Virus record (IMG/VR): IMGVR_UViG_3300046557_000512
Location: 1-64,000 of that record
Length of the DNA: 64,000 nucleotides
From: a virus
Strand: one strand, 5' to 3'
Made by a program: the position numbers and the translations under genes. The notes beneath the pieces were generated by a model, which searched no databases, was not told where the DNA came from, and saw only the letters and a list, made by a program, of their open reading frames with translations. The stretch's first letter is position 1; every line of letters starts with the position of its first letter. Shown in pieces: positions 1 through 7,856 of the stretch.

Positions 1-427
1 CGCGGCAGGCAAGCCAGATGTTCTCATTCACCTTGTCGGCGATCGACTCCATGTTGTCCTCAACCTTGTTGAGGAAGCAGCTGATCGGCAGGCCGCGATC
101 GGTGCCGCTGTTCGACAGCACTGGGGTCGCCGGCATGAACCAAAGCTGCGAGATAGCGTCATAGATGCGCTGCGCGTGCCCGTAGGTCTTGCCGAGCTCA
201 CCAAGCACGATCTCATCGGAGTTCGAGCAGGCGACGCGGGCGAACAGATCCTGGAAGGATTCACCGGGCATCAGGTAGCGGTCGGTGAGGGTTTCTTTGC
301 CGAAAGGGGTCAGCAGACTGTCGCGTGCGTCGTCGATCGTGATGGTGACGACGCGGTTCAGCGCGGTCTCGGTGTAGGTGTAGGGACGCGTGGAGACGCC
401 CAGGGATGGCTGCGCCATCTCGGTCAT
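1..427 (-). CDS. nrdA: Ribonucleotide reductase large (alpha) subunit, 5' part only
   Basis: The window edge cuts this gene, leaving about 142 N-terminal residues. Reading from the ATG at 427, the protein contains LLTPFGKETL, DRYLMPGES, LWFMPATPVLSNSGTDRG and LPISCFLN. These are diagnostic of the alpha subunit that reduces ribonucleotides to deoxyribonucleotides; the Cys in PISCFLN is the usual first active-site cysteine of class I/II enzymes. The start has an SD-like AAAGGAA about 6 nt upstream and is headed by a conserved phage leader element at 481-500. Large phages often carry such genes to raise dNTP supply, which fits the replication operons next to it. The class (I or II) cannot be decided from this fragment. 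Confidence 0.9.
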   Translation of the reverse strand, partial: MTEMAQPSLGVSTRPYTYTETALNRVVTITIDDARDSLLTPFGKETLTDRYLMPGESFQDLFARVACSNSDEIVLGELGKTYGHAQRIYDAISQLWFMPATPVLSNSGTDRGLPISCFLNKVEDNMESIADKVNENIWLACR

Positions 428-480
428 GGTAGTTCCTTTTCGGCTTTCGTTGTTGGGGTCGAACAGTCTATCTGATTGCG

Positions 481-500
481 TGTGTGTCGTCTACTATGCA
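481..500 (-). promoter_or_regulatory. Conserved leader element, copy 1 (nrdA)
   Basis: Minus strand reads TGCATAGTAGACGACACACA. It starts just after the resolvase stop codon and lies about 55 nt before the nrdA start. It matches the window-wide consensus TGCAT-R-GT-N6-ACACA. Confidence 0.75.
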
Positions 501-501
501 C

Positions 502-1107
502 CTACGCCAAAGACAAGATCATTCCCGCTGCTTGAGCAAATTGTTCGGTCGCGATGCAGGCGGCGATCGCGGCCAGCGCATCGGCCGGGTGCTCAGCTTT
601 CTTCACCACGCATTTGCCCTTGGGGCCGTAGACGATGCCCCAATCGTTCTTCGGGCCGACAGGCCACTCCTGGTCGGGACCGGCCAGCTCCACCGCCCAG
701 CGCACAACGTCCTCTTTGTCGGCGACCTTGTTGCCGACAGACGCCATCTTCACCTCGGTGGGGCTGACCTCATACATCGGGATGGGCAGGCTCGCCATGA
801 GACCGATACAGACTCCATTGCTCAGCGCGCCTCGGGCAGACTGAGCGCCCGACGGCACTTCGCCGGTTGCGACCTTGATGCCGTATTTGGAGATCAGCGC
901 CTGCATGCCCTTGGCGGCAACGCGGGCTCGCGCGACATCCTCGGACGACTTGCGCACCTTCTTGCCTTCCTGGCCAGGCTTCGTCTCGAACAGACCGACC
1001 TTGTGGACCCGCACGATCTTGCGCGTCTCCAGGTCGACGTCGGCTACAGCGTAGCCGGTATTGCTCAGGCTCGGGTCGATGCCGAGCAGGGTGAGGGTCT
1101 TGGTCAT
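502..1107 (-). CDS. RuvC-like Holliday junction resolvase
   Basis: A 201-residue RNase H-fold protein. Near the N-terminus is GIDPSLSNTG, which supplies the first catalytic Asp. ATGEVPSG in the middle supplies a Glu, and AEHPADALAA near the C-terminus supplies the last acidic residue, as in phage and poxvirus RuvC-like resolvases. It probably cleaves branched DNA made during recombination-dependent replication, or clears it before packaging. It is the last gene of an operon with SbcC/SbcD-like proteins. The start at 1107 lies 4 nt after the stop of a tiny membrane gene and lacks a strong SD, so translational coupling is likely. Confidence 0.75.
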   Translation of the reverse strand: MTKTLTLLGIDPSLSNTGYAVADVDLETRKIVRVHKVGLFETKPGQEGKKVRKSSEDVARARVAAKGMQALISKYGIKVATGEVPSGAQSARGALSNGVCIGLMASLPIPMYEVSPTEVKMASVGNKVADKEDVVRWAVELAGPDQEWPVGPKNDWGIVYGPKGKCVVKKAEHPADALAAIAACIATEQFAQAAGMILSLA

Positions 1108-1111
1108 TTTT

Positions 1112-1213
1112 CTACCACGTTTCGGGACCGTCGAGACGGTCGTTGTATTTGGCGATCGCGAAGATAGCGATCCAGAGAGCGAGTGGCGGGCCGATTAATA
1201 CCAGCATGCCCAT
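1112..1213 (-). CDS. Tiny predicted membrane protein, 33 aa
   Basis: The ATG at 1213 overlaps the stop of the preceding gene as TGATG, and the stop TAG sits 4 nt before the resolvase ATG. This is the tight packing of a real coupled gene. The product starts MGMLVLIGPPLALWIAIFAI, one hydrophobic segment of about 20 residues, and ends with a short polar tail (KYNDRLDGPETW). It is one of three very small membrane proteins in this recombination operon. Function unknown; the call rests on packing and hydrophobicity only. Confidence 0.5.
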   Translation of the reverse strand: MGMLVLIGPPLALWIAIFAIAKYNDRLDGPETW

Positions 1214-1767
1214 CAGAACATGCCGGCGCCGGGGAGGGCCATCAGCTCATCGTCCTGCGCTTGGTCGCGCGCGTTGGTGAACGCCTGGGCGAAGCCGCCC
1301 ATCAGGATTCGATGCATGCCGGCGTTGGCCTTGATGATATCCTTCAGGCGGCCGTTGACGTTCGCGACGGTGATCGGCGCCAGGCGCTGGTCGACATCAT
1401 CGGCGAGGTCACCGAACGCATTGATGACGTCGTCCCACTCGAGCTCGATCCACGCCGGGTTGTCCTTGTCGGCGACCGGCTCACCCTTCGGCACGAAGCA
1501 GAACAGAAGGCCCGCCTTCTTGCCCAGGGTGATGCGCTCGACGTCGAACTTGGCCCCGGCCTTGATGGAGATCTTGCGGTAGCCGTCCTTCTCCTTGACC
1601 CAACCCTGCACCAGCTGGGGCAGGGCGACGGTGAAGGGCGCGTTGATGCCGGCGCGACCGAATGCTTTCGCAACCGCGACGAGGTCCGACATGAACGAAC
1701 TGGTCGCGGCGCGGTTGATCTGTTCCTGCGTCGGCGGGGGAGGGGGTGGAGATGAGGCTTTAGCCAT
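1213..1767 (-). CDS. Hypothetical protein, 184 aa, recombination operon
   Basis: I do not recognise the family. The start is the ATG at 1767 (MAKASSPP...), preceded by GAAGGA at 7 nt and overlapping the previous stop. A TTG 12 nt earlier is less likely. The N-terminus has a run of six prolines; the rest is a mixed alpha/beta sequence with WIELEWDDVINAFGDLADDV in the middle. It lies between the 98-residue protein and a tiny membrane protein in the SbcC/SbcD/RuvC operon, so a role in recombination or DNA-end handling is possible but not shown. Confidence 0.6.
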   Translation of the reverse strand: MAKASSPPPPPPTQEQINRAATSSFMSDLVAVAKAFGRAGINAPFTVALPQLVQGWVKEKDGYRKISIKAGAKFDVERITLGKKAGLLFCFVPKGEPVADKDNPAWIELEWDDVINAFGDLADDVDQRLAPITVANVNGRLKDIIKANAGMHRILMGGFAQAFTNARDQAQDDELMALPGAGMF

Positions 1768-2056
1768 CGCGTCCTTCAACTTTCTCGAATGTTAGCTTCT
1801 GAAGACGGGCAATCTTACGTTCTGCCTTGGCGATCTCATCATCGCGCCACCGGGCTGCGGCCGCGCGGGCTTCGTCTTCGGTAAGATGAGCTTGCAGGCC
1901 CAACTCCCAATCGCGGCAAGCGGCGATCTCGGTCACCGCTGTTGGCCAATCGGGATCATATTCAACCATCGCCGTTCGCAATCGATTCGTGGACAGCGCC
2001 ATGTTCACAAGGAACATCTCTCGACGCTGTAGCGGCGTTCGGACATCGCAGGTCAC
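1760..2056 (-). CDS. Hypothetical helical protein, 98 aa
   Basis: The start overlaps the SbcC-like stop as ATGA at 2056-2053, and its own stop overlaps the next start. The protein is rich in charged helical residues; its second half (DEARAAAARWRDDEIAKAERKIARLQKL) looks like an amphipathic helix or short coiled coil. No catalytic motif is visible. Its fixed place directly after the SbcC-like ATPase hints at an accessory role, which is inference only. Confidence 0.55.
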   Translation of the reverse strand: MTCDVRTPLQRREMFLVNMALSTNRLRTAMVEYDPDWPTAVTEIAACRDWELGLQAHLTEDEARAAAARWRDDEIAKAERKIARLQKLTFEKVEGRDG

Positions 2057-4014
2057 GCCGTCCGCACCTCACTGATGCCGTTCTTCTTCTCGACCACCAT
2101 CGTGTTGCGACAGTAGGCGCCGATATCGTTGTGGCTGATAACCAAGACCGTTCCGCGGTCGCGCGCCTTCTCCTCGAGCACGCCCATCAGGCGCTCGAGT
2201 CCGGCGTCATCCAGCGCGTCGTCGATCTCGTCACCGACGAACAGCGCGAGCGACTTGCTTGCGCGGCTGGCGACGAGGTCCTGGAGGGCGAGGAAGCACG
2301 CGAGGCGCACCTTGCGCTTCTCACCTCCGGACAGGTTCTTGAACGACGGCGCCGAGTTCGCTTTCTCGACCGCGATCGAGAATTTCTCCTGCAGATCCTT
2401 GCCGTTCTTGGAGAGCGTGAGCGTGGTCCAATGCGCCTCGATCAGCCCGTCGGTCAGTGACCCCAGGTAATGCGCGGTGCGTTCGTTGAGATAGGGCGTC
2501 GCCTCATCGAGACGGTGCGCACGCACGCCGGCTGGGGCGAACACATCGACCACCGCCTGGGCGTATTCTTCCTCCTCGGCACACTTGACGATAGCCTCAT
2601 TGCCGAGCCGCATCTGCTCGGCCCACTTCTTGAGCTCTTCGTCGAGCGTGGCGACCATCGCGTCGTAAGGATTCTGCTCGGACGCGATCGACTTGAAGCT
2701 ATCATTCGCCTGGATGGCGATCTGCTTCAGGCGTTCAACCTCGCGCCCCTTGGCCTGGACGATCGACAGCTCCCGCTGCAGCGCCGAAAGGCGCGCAGTC
2801 TCGGTGGACACGTCGGTCATGCTGGCGCGGTGATCAGTCAAGGTCTTGTCGGCCGCGGCGATAAGCCTGTCGACCTGGGGAAGCTTCGCCTCCGCCGCTT
2901 CGCGATCAGTTACAGTCTGGAGATATTGACTGTTGAAGGTGTCACGACGAGCTTCCGACGACGCGATCGCAGCCGCCAAGTGCCCTTGCTCGAGAGGGCG
3001 TCCGCAGTCGTTGCAGGGCTTGCCGACACCGTTCTTCGTGTCATCTACCGCTTGCGCCATGCGATCGCGATCGCTCAATGCCCTGGCTTCCGCCGCCTTC
3101 TTTATGGCAATGTTGCTCTCGACGGCCTGGCGCGTGCTGCGCGCGGTGGTCAGATCGCTCAGTAGATCACGCTCGCGGACCTGTTCGCTGGCGACCGCGG
3201 CGATCGCTGTCTCGCATGTTGTGATCGCCGCCCTGAGTTCGATCTCCTCATTGGGGTCGAGCGCGTCGAACGCCACCTTCGCCTCGGTCGCCAGAGTCAC
3301 GGCGTGCGCTCGCGCGTTGGTGATGCGCTGACCCTGGTTCGCGTTCCAGCTATCGCGGGACGTCGTCTGCTGCGTCATGTGGTCACGCGTCTGCGTGTGT
3401 CGGTCGGTTACGCGGTCGAGGTTGATTTGCACCTCAGCGCGCTTTGTAGCGGTCTCCCGCGCACGTTCGCGCGCGGTCTCATACGCTCGCGACAGCACGT
3501 CGACGCCGGCGGCCTCCTCCACGAGCAGCTTCAGCTGCTTGTCGGTCATCGACGGCAGGTCAGGCATTGCCTCCTGACCCGAATAGACCGCGGAGTTGAA
3601 CACGCTCATCGAGCAGCCGAGCATCTTCTCGACCAGCTTCTGCGTCTCGGGCGTGGTGCCCTTGGAGATGTCGGTGCCGTTGTGGAACAGCTGCAGGGCG
3701 TTCTTCAGCTTCGGATACTTCCGATGCCGGACCACCGTGTAGACGTCGCCGTTATCGTCGTGGATGTCCCAGCCGACACGCGTGCCCTTGCCGAGCGCCG
3801 TGTTGACGACGTCATCACCGGACACGCCGCGCGCAGTCTCACCCCAGAGGCACCATGACAGCGCGTCGCCGAGCGAGCTCTTGCCGGCGCCGTTCGAGTC
3901 AGCGGCCGTCTCGTCGCTGATACCGGAGATGTGGACCAGGCCCCTGCTATCGAGGTTGATCTTCGCCTTGCCGATCGTCAGGAACGCTTCGATCTCGCCG
4001 TCACCGAAGCGCAT
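2053..4014 (-). CDS. SbcC/gp46-like recombination ATPase
   Basis: A 653-residue SMC/Rad50-type ATPase. The N-terminus carries a Walker A loop (SNGAGKSSLGDALSW, about residues 40-54). A long coiled coil follows, with a zinc-hook-like CNDC at about residue 330. The C-terminus has the ABC signature LSGGEKRKVRLA, a Walker B acidic pair in GDEIDD, and the H-loop VISHND. With the SbcD-like nuclease it should form the gp46/gp47-type complex that resects DNA ends. At 653 residues it is nearer T4 gp46 than E. coli SbcC. The gene is packed between overlapping neighbours. Confidence 0.85.
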   Translation of the reverse strand: MRFGDGEIEAFLTIGKAKINLDSRGLVHISGISDETAADSNGAGKSSLGDALSWCLWGETARGVSGDDVVNTALGKGTRVGWDIHDDNGDVYTVVRHRKYPKLKNALQLFHNGTDISKGTTPETQKLVEKMLGCSMSVFNSAVYSGQEAMPDLPSMTDKQLKLLVEEAAGVDVLSRAYETARERARETATKRAEVQINLDRVTDRHTQTRDHMTQQTTSRDSWNANQGQRITNARAHAVTLATEAKVAFDALDPNEEIELRAAITTCETAIAAVASEQVRERDLLSDLTTARSTRQAVESNIAIKKAAEARALSDRDRMAQAVDDTKNGVGKPCNDCGRPLEQGHLAAAIASSEARRDTFNSQYLQTVTDREAAEAKLPQVDRLIAAADKTLTDHRASMTDVSTETARLSALQRELSIVQAKGREVERLKQIAIQANDSFKSIASEQNPYDAMVATLDEELKKWAEQMRLGNEAIVKCAEEEEYAQAVVDVFAPAGVRAHRLDEATPYLNERTAHYLGSLTDGLIEAHWTTLTLSKNGKDLQEKFSIAVEKANSAPSFKNLSGGEKRKVRLACFLALQDLVASRASKSLALFVGDEIDDALDDAGLERLMGVLEEKARDRGTVLVISHNDIGAYCRNTMVVEKKNGISEVRTA

Positions 4015-4180
4015 TACGGACCTCCCGTGCTTCGGTGACGATGCAGGCTAGGCTAACGCAGCCGAGAAGTAGGGCGCCACTCGCCAGGAAATATTGGTGC
4101 TTTCCGACCAAGTGGCAGACCAGACCCGCGGATGCTGCCGCGCCGATCATGCTGCAGATGATCCAGGGGATGTGTTTCAC
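4001..4180 (-). CDS. Tiny predicted membrane protein, 59 aa (GTG start)
   Basis: It lies exactly between the SbcD-like and SbcC-like genes. Its GTG at 4180 overlaps the SbcD-like stop (GTGA), and its stop is inside the SbcC-like gene, 14 nt past that start. The product has two hydrophobic stretches (IPWIICSMIGAAASAGLVC and FLASGALLLGCVSLACIV) separated by HLVGKHQY, so two membrane passes are likely. Function unknown. Placing a membrane protein inside an end-processing nuclease pair is unusual. Confidence 0.55.
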   Translation of the reverse strand: MKHIPWIICSMIGAAASAGLVCHLVGKHQYFLASGALLLGCVSLACIVTEAREVRNALR

Positions 4181-5232
4181 GAGCTTGCCTCCGTCGTCGT
4201 CAACACGTCGAGCGCCATCGTGGCGATGCGGTCGCGGTCGAGCTTGGTTTCGAGATGATCGCGGGCGAAGCTGGTCACCGCAGCGGCCAGGGTCAGACCT
4301 GGCGCTACGTTGGTGACCCCGCGGATGGTCGGTCGCTTCTTGCTGGAGTGGTCGACAATGCCGAGCGCGCCGACCTGCTCACACGCTTTGCGCGTGAGCA
4401 GGATCGCCGCTTCTTCCTCGTCTTGCAGGCGCAGGCGAACGTAGCTGCCGCGGATGTTGTCGGGGATGGCCTCACCAAGCCCAATCGGTTTGTCGACATT
4501 GACGAACTTGGGCGCGTTGCTCTCGATCTGCCCGACGCCGTTGTCGTCGACCATGAGCCACCCTGCGAGCGTGCCGGGATCGCTCCAGTTCTGATGCGAG
4601 GTAGCGCCGATCGACCAGACACCGCCGCCGAAATCGATCTGGTTGTGATAGTGCCCAGCGAACACACGATCGTAGCCGAGCATCTTGAGCTCGTCGGCCT
4701 CGAGACCGTGGTCGGGGATGCCTTTGATGACGCCATTCACCGGCGCGTGGATGACTAGATCGCCGGCACGGCCGACACCCCAGGCCATCGTCTTGCGGAG
4801 CTCGTCGAGGTCCTGGATCCAGGGCACCATGAAGACGCCGCCATCGAGGACGGTCGGCTGCGTGATCGCGGTGAAGCCGGGGATCTCATCGAGGGCCTGC
4901 ATGGCATTGCCCAGCGTGTTGCTGAACACGTCCTCGAGATCGTGGTTGCCCGCGATCGCCGCGACCTTCAGCCCCATCTCGACGCAAATCCGCTTGAAGG
5001 TCGCAATCGTGGGGTTCATCACCGAAGGGGTGATCTTGCCGCGGACGTGAAAGAGGTCGCCGGCAAGCAGCATCTGCCCCCACCCGCGTGCCTTGGTCAC
5101 CTCCGCCTGACGGATCAGTTCGTCGAGGATGATCTGCAGACGGCTGTTCACGCCATCGGCGGTGATGGAGGAGAAGACGGACCAGTCGTGACAGTGATGG
5201 TCGCTCGACAACGAGTAGGGGATGAATGTCAT
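4177..5232 (-). CDS. SbcD/gp47-like recombination nuclease
   Basis: A 351-residue calcineurin-like phosphoesterase of the Mre11/SbcD family. Metal-binding motifs appear in order: SSDHHCHDW near the N-terminus, LLAGDLFHVRG, AGNHDLEDV, VIHAPVNG and AGHYHNQIDFG. I chose MTFIPYSLSSDHH (ATG at 5232) as the start because it overlaps the preceding small gene's stop as ATGA and puts the first metal motif at the expected distance; 18 extra in-frame residues upstream look spurious. It should act with the SbcC-like ATPase in double-strand-end processing. Confidence 0.85.
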   Translation of the reverse strand: MTFIPYSLSSDHHCHDWSVFSSITADGVNSRLQIILDELIRQAEVTKARGWGQMLLAGDLFHVRGKITPSVMNPTIATFKRICVEMGLKVAAIAGNHDLEDVFSNTLGNAMQALDEIPGFTAITQPTVLDGGVFMVPWIQDLDELRKTMAWGVGRAGDLVIHAPVNGVIKGIPDHGLEADELKMLGYDRVFAGHYHNQIDFGGGVWSIGATSHQNWSDPGTLAGWLMVDDNGVGQIESNAPKFVNVDKPIGLGEAIPDNIRGSYVRLRLQDEEEAAILLTRKACEQVGALGIVDHSSKKRPTIRGVTNVAPGLTLAAAVTSFARDHLETKLDRDRIATMALDVLTTTEASS

Positions 5233-5366
5233 TTCATTTCCGAAAAGCGCTCGATCAGGGCGGCGACGATGATGAAGAAACACATGACGCCAAAGAGGGT
5301 CGCGATGATCGATCCTTCCAGCTGTCGCCGGTTGAACCGCGCTTGCGTCTTTGCGTCATAGTCCAT
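5229..5366 (-). CDS. Tiny predicted membrane protein, 45 aa
   Basis: First gene of the recombination operon. The ATG at 5366 has a good SD (GGGAGGTGACTG) and its stop overlaps the SbcD-like start as ATGA. It starts with a basic segment (MDYDAKTQARFNRRQLEGS), followed by one hydrophobic helix (IIATLFGVMCFFIIVAALI) and a short polar end. A single-pass protein with its N-terminus probably inside. Function unknown. Confidence 0.6.
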   Translation of the reverse strand: MDYDAKTQARFNRRQLEGSIIATLFGVMCFFIIVAALIERFSEMK

Positions 5367-5392
5367 CAGTCACCTCCCTGATTCGTTGTGCG

Positions 5393-5412
5393 TGTGTGTT
5401 GTTCACTCTGCA
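5393..5412 (-). promoter_or_regulatory. Conserved leader element, copy 2 (recombination operon)
   Basis: Minus strand reads TGCAGAGTGAACAACACACA. It precedes the 45-aa/SbcD/SbcC/RuvC operon by about 27 nt and overlaps the 3' end of the upstream gene. Confidence 0.7.
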
Positions 5413-5864
5413 ATATCGCGCTTGCGACGCTTCTTCAAGGGTGGCGTGATATATTTGTGCTGGAATTTCTCGTAAGGGACGATGCGCGTCGATCTGCCAC
5501 GCCAGTTCGCGCGAGTGCGGACGATCGTCTGGTCGAAGAACATGTCCATCGTCGTGAGCGAGAGGCGCTGAAGCTCCTCGACGACGATCGCCACTACGTT
5601 GATGTCGAGCTTCTGGGCTCGCTGCAAGACGACGGCGTCAACTCCGATGCCGGCGGTGCCTCGCTCAAGCGCTTCGTCGATGCTCTTGGCACCCCCGCGC
5701 CAGATATCGCGGCCCTTCATTTCGATGATCAGCAGCTTGACCCCTGGTGCTTCGGGGTCGATCGCGTTGGGGCGTGTAATTACCTTGCCGACGACACCAG
5801 GTGCTGCACGGATCTCAGCTTCACGCCGCGCATCCTTCAGCAGCGGCTTGAGCAGCCGGTTCAT
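5403..5864 (-). CDS. Hypothetical protein, 153 aa, basic C-terminus
   Basis: Family not recognised. I favour the ATG at 5864 (MNRLLKPLLKDARRE), although an in-frame start at 5924 exists, because the 5' portion overlaps the preceding gene. The middle contains VKLLIIEMKGRDIW and NVVAIVVEELQRLSL, alternating hydrophobic strands and helices. The C-terminus is very basic (PPLKKRRKRD), suggesting nucleic-acid contact. The E-x-K in IIEMKGRD could suggest a nuclease core, but not enough motifs are visible to claim it. Confidence 0.5.
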   Translation of the reverse strand: MNRLLKPLLKDARREAEIRAAPGVVGKVITRPNAIDPEAPGVKLLIIEMKGRDIWRGGAKSIDEALERGTAGIGVDAVVLQRAQKLDINVVAIVVEELQRLSLTTMDMFFDQTIVRTRANWRGRSTRIVPYEKFQHKYITPPLKKRRKRDIAE

Positions 5865-6351
5865 GCTCGCGGAGAAGGTAGATGGCCGTGAGCTTGGTTT
5901 CCGTGTTGACGAGGCGTGGGCCATAATTCCTTCTCAGCCATTCGCAGAGCTCGCGGGCGCCGAGCTCACGCGGGCGATTGAGCATCAGGTGGTTGGCGTG
6001 CCCATGCTGGTGCAGCATGGGGCCGATGGGGCCGCCGGCGACATGGATGACGCGGGCGAAGCCGAAGATCTTCCCGGCCTTTACGTTGTAGAGGCCCACG
6101 CGATCACCAGCCCGAAGCCTTTGTTGCCAGGCCATACCCAGTCGGACGGTGTTCGAGAGATGAGAGAGACCGGTCTCCTCCTGGAAGGAGAGCGCCGCCA
6201 CCGTATCGTTGCATACCGAAGGTCGATCGATGGCGGCGCTGCACTGGTCCTGGATCGAGCAGAACTCGCAAACGCTATGCCTTGAACCACCTGACCATTG
6301 CAAGTCAGGCATTCTGCGAAGCGGTCGCGTGTTCGTGTTGATCGTGGTCAA
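5821..6351 (-). CDS. Possible ASCH/PUA-like domain protein with Cys cluster
   Basis: About 176 residues if the TTG at 6351 is used; an ATG at 6312 is an alternative and neither has a clear SD. The N-terminus carries a cysteine cluster (CEFCSIQDQC plus a later Cys), compatible with metal binding. The central part, RLGMAWQQRLRAGDRVGLYN followed by KIFGFARVIHV, resembles the strand pattern of ASCH/PUA-like RNA- or nucleotide-binding domains. This is a pattern-level suggestion. The region from 6352 to 6426 upstream holds only inverted repeats. Confidence 0.4.
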   Translation of the reverse strand: MTTINTNTRPLRRMPDLQWSGGSRHSVCEFCSIQDQCSAAIDRPSVCNDTVAALSFQEETGLSHLSNTVRLGMAWQQRLRAGDRVGLYNVKAGKIFGFARVIHVAGGPIGPMLHQHGHANHLMLNRPRELGARELCEWLRRNYGPRLVNTETKLTAIYLLREHEPAAQAAAEGCAA

Positions 6352-6387
6352 GTGAGTCTCGTCGTCATGTGATTTTGATAGCGACGA

Positions 6388-6407
6388 CCAATCGATTCGA
6401 CGATTGG
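6388..6407. repeat. Intergenic inverted repeat (hairpin or operator)
   Basis: CCAATCG and CGATTGG form a perfect 7-bp stem with a 6-nt loop, followed by ATCGATCGATTCGA. It lies in the 75-bp gap between two minus-strand genes. There is no clear T tract, so it may be an operator rather than a terminator. Confidence 0.4.
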
Positions 6408-6426
6408 CATATCGATCGATTCGAGC

Positions 6427-6762
6427 TCAGAGGGTAATGCCATTGCTTTGCAGGATCGCGCTGAACGCCGGCGTTAGCTCCGGGCTATATTCGCGGACGT
6501 AGGCCATCATGCCTCGCATGGACTGCTCGACCTTACGGCGGCGCTCGACCTGCTCGTTGTTGTAGCGAAGCAGTTCGCCGATGCGCTCCTGGGCCACCGT
6601 GCGATCCAAGTTCAACCGCTCACGCAGATCGCGGCCGATGCTCTTGACGAGGTAGTCGCTGTCGATGCCAAGCTCTGTCAGGACAGACGCTGCCAGGCGA
6701 ACGTCCCGTGCGCGCGGCTTGCGCTGGTAGACCAGGCGCATGATCCAGTTCTTCAACATCAT
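6427..6762 (-). CDS. Hypothetical helical protein, 111 aa, RecA operon
   Basis: The ATG at 6762 overlaps the RecA-like stop (ATGA). The protein is basic and mostly helical (ASVLTELGIDSDYLVKSIGRDLRERLNL; NEQVERRRKVEQSMRGMMAYV). No known motif is visible. It ends the exonuclease-RecA operon, so a recombination accessory role is conceivable but unproven. Confidence 0.55.
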   Translation of the reverse strand: MMLKNWIMRLVYQRKPRARDVRLAASVLTELGIDSDYLVKSIGRDLRERLNLDRTVAQERIGELLRYNNEQVERRRKVEQSMRGMMAYVREYSPELTPAFSAILQSNGITL

Positions 6763-7856
6763 TCGGCCTCCGGGGCCAGGGCCGCGAGCGCCGCTGCTAC
6801 GTCATCCTCGTTGTCGCTGAGCTCAGGCGCGACCTGCGCACCATTCTCAGCGATGTCGAGCAAACGACCAAGCGCATCGGGCTGGGCATTCAGGATCGGC
6901 GACAGCTGCGACTGGTAGAGCTTCTTGCCTTCCCAGACGATATATGCACCGGACGTCTCCAGCTTTCCTTTTGCGCGCAGATGCGTGAGCATCGAGTCGA
7001 TCACGTCGATGTAGCCGGTGCCGTCTTCGTTGAACTTGAACTCGAACTCCGTTTTCATGAACGGGCGATAGGTCTTGTTCTTGATCGCCTCGAGGCGGAT
7101 CGTCTGCCCGGTGACCTCCTTGGTGTCCTTCTTGTTGTCCTTGTTCATCGAGCGGGCGAGATAGATCTTCACGGCGTCGTAATAGAACATCGCCTCACCA
7201 CCCGGCGTGTAGCGCGGGTCGCCATGCAGCACGCCTGGCTTCAGGCGCATCTGGTTGAGGAAGATCGCGAGGATGTTGTTCTCGACCACGAACTGGTTGA
7301 ACGCCGGCAGCTCCTGGCTGAAAGCTGTCGCGAGCGCGAGCTTGTCGCGCATGTTCAGCGCCTCGCCGGGCTTGCGCGGCTCGAGCTTAGCGGCCGGGAC
7401 CATCGCAGCCGCAGAGTCGAACACGCAGACCAACGGAGCTTCGAAGGGGATGACGTCAGCTTTGCGGATCGTGCCCATCCAATCGATGGCCTGGTCGAAC
7501 GATTCCTCAAGGCACCGCGGGCGGCGATAGGTCCAGATGCCGGGCTCGATCGAGCCACCGAAGCGTTCGAACAGCGACGGAATAAAGGTGCGCTCGTGGT
7601 CATGGAAAGCGCCAGCGCCGCCAGCGATCTGTGCTTCCTTGATGACGTGCTGCGAAAGCAGCGTCTTACCGGCCGAGGCGGGCGAGGCTATCTCGACGAT
7701 GCGCGAGGACTTGAGGCCGCCCCCGCGATACTTTCCCGACAGGGCGAAGTCGACGTTGGGGATGCCGGTCGACAGATGGAGACCGCTGTCGGCAATGACG
7801 TCGGAGGTAACCTTCCCCTTTGTCAGGGCGGCAGCGAGGGCGTTGGCGATGCTCAT
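6759..7856 (-). CDS. RecA/UvsX-like strand-exchange recombinase
   Basis: A 365-residue RecA-fold protein, the central enzyme of homologous pairing. The start is MSIANALAA at 7856, overlapping the exonuclease stop as ATGA; a 28-residue in-frame extension upstream is discarded. The P-loop reads SPASAGKT, with Ser where RecA has the first Gly. HDHERTF corresponds to the catalytic Glu region, VCVFDSAAAM to Walker B, and LNQMRLKPGV to DNA-binding loop L2. The C-terminal tail is acidic. With SSB, UvsY-like and SbcCD-like proteins nearby, the phage carries its own T4-like recombination system. Confidence 0.88.
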   Translation of the reverse strand: MSIANALAAALTKGKVTSDVIADSGLHLSTGIPNVDFALSGKYRGGGLKSSRIVEIASPASAGKTLLSQHVIKEAQIAGGAGAFHDHERTFIPSLFERFGGSIEPGIWTYRRPRCLEESFDQAIDWMGTIRKADVIPFEAPLVCVFDSAAAMVPAAKLEPRKPGEALNMRDKLALATAFSQELPAFNQFVVENNILAIFLNQMRLKPGVLHGDPRYTPGGEAMFYYDAVKIYLARSMNKDNKKDTKEVTGQTIRLEAIKNKTYRPFMKTEFEFKFNEDGTGYIDVIDSMLTHLRAKGKLETSGAYIVWEGKKLYQSQLSPILNAQPDALGRLLDIAENGAQVAPELSDNEDDVAAALAALAPEAE

